A DNA stretch of 5,940 bases from Candidatus Brocadiaceae bacterium (GTDB taxonomy: Bacteria > Planctomycetota > MHYJ01 > JACQXL01 > CAKKQI01). A program made the position numbers and the translations under genes. The notes beneath the pieces are model-generated. The model did no database searches. It saw only the letters and a list, made by a program, of their open reading frames with translations, and was not told the DNA's origin. Each line of letters opens with the position of its first letter. Position 1 is the stretch's first letter. The DNA is taken from the NCBI GenBank assembly GCA_919901895.1, contig CAKKQI010000049.1, forward strand, positions 1 to 5,940, written 5' to 3'. Positions 5,782 to 5,940 of the stretch are shown here, in pieces.

Positions 5782-5940
5782 TTATTTTAGAAATTGTTCC
5801 AGCATCCGGTATTCTTCAAAAAGACCCTGCGGTTTAGAGCCGAGCGGGTTTTTGAAAAAGAAAGCCAGCTGAGTTTGCAATCCGCCGCGCCCCCGGCGCT
5901 GGGCGTATTCAACCAGCCGGATTAAATCCAGCACCAGCGG
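5782..5940 (-). CDS. Inositol-3-phosphate synthase, C-terminal fragment (runs off window edge)
   Basis: Only the last 52 codons and the TAA stop lie in the window; the start is beyond position 5940. The visible residues begin PLVLDLIRLVEYAQRRGRGG, continue with LAFFFKNPLGS, and end FEEYRMLEQFLK. This matches the C-terminal signature of bacterial and archaeal myo-inositol-1-phosphate synthase (APLVLDLVRF.DLA.RRGEGG...LASFFKSPLG). That enzyme converts glucose-6-phosphate to inositol-3-phosphate using NAD, the entry step for inositol phospholipids and inositol-based solutes. The NAD-binding domain is not visible, so the call rests on this terminal block alone. The gene points toward the toxin-antitoxin genes but is separated from them by the terminator at 5655-5704, so it is probably a different transcript. 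Confidence 0.85.
   Translation of the reverse strand, partial: PLVLDLIRLVEYAQRRGRGGLQTQLAFFFKNPLGSKPQGLFEEYRMLEQFLK

Overview
The window reads as chromosomal sequence from an uncultured-type bacterium, most likely in or near the PVC superphylum (Planctomycetes, Verrucomicrobia, Chlamydiae, Omnitrophota). This rests mainly on GyrA, whose text ([61 protein letters not shown]) resembles chlamydial and planctomycete GyrA as I remember them. No alignment was run, so the placement is inference. GC-rich palindromes scattered between genes and an inositol-phosphate synthase fit such a genome but do not prove it.

Layout, left to right. Positions 1-162 hold no gene I can support, only two hairpins downstream of gyrA. 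Positions 163-2640 (minus) are a complete DNA gyrase subunit A gene with its own promoter and Shine-Dalgarno site. Positions 2641-2993 are a divergent regulatory region. It holds the gyrA promoter (minus), a strong promoter facing right with a perfect TATAAT, a roughly 124-bp MITE-like inverted-repeat element inserted in the rightward leader, and small upstream ORFs including an ATGTGA start-stop. Positions 2994-3656 (plus) encode an unrecognised protein with four predicted membrane segments. After a short convergent gap come 3781-5106 (minus), a complete RhlE-type DEAD-box RNA helicase.

Upstream of the helicase on the same strand lie a RelE/ParE-type toxin reading frame broken by one in-frame TAG (5115-5390) and an intact ribbon-helix-helix antitoxin (5397-5639). 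The three frames are spaced 6 and 8 nt apart, so they look like one transcript: antitoxin, dead toxin, helicase. A promoter-like TTGACA and a palindromic candidate operator sit in front of the antitoxin. The promoter box overlaps a nested inverted repeat that forms an intrinsic terminator for the next gene, the 3' end of an inositol-3-phosphate synthase gene (5782-5940, minus, cut by the window edge).

I found no CRISPR array, tRNA, rRNA or transposase gene. No wholly new system is evident. The points most worth a second look are the amber-interrupted toxin whose antitoxin and downstream helicase remain intact, the MITE-like insertion in the leader of the membrane-protein gene, the unusual quinolone-pocket residues of GyrA, and the terminator/promoter overlap at 5653-5704.
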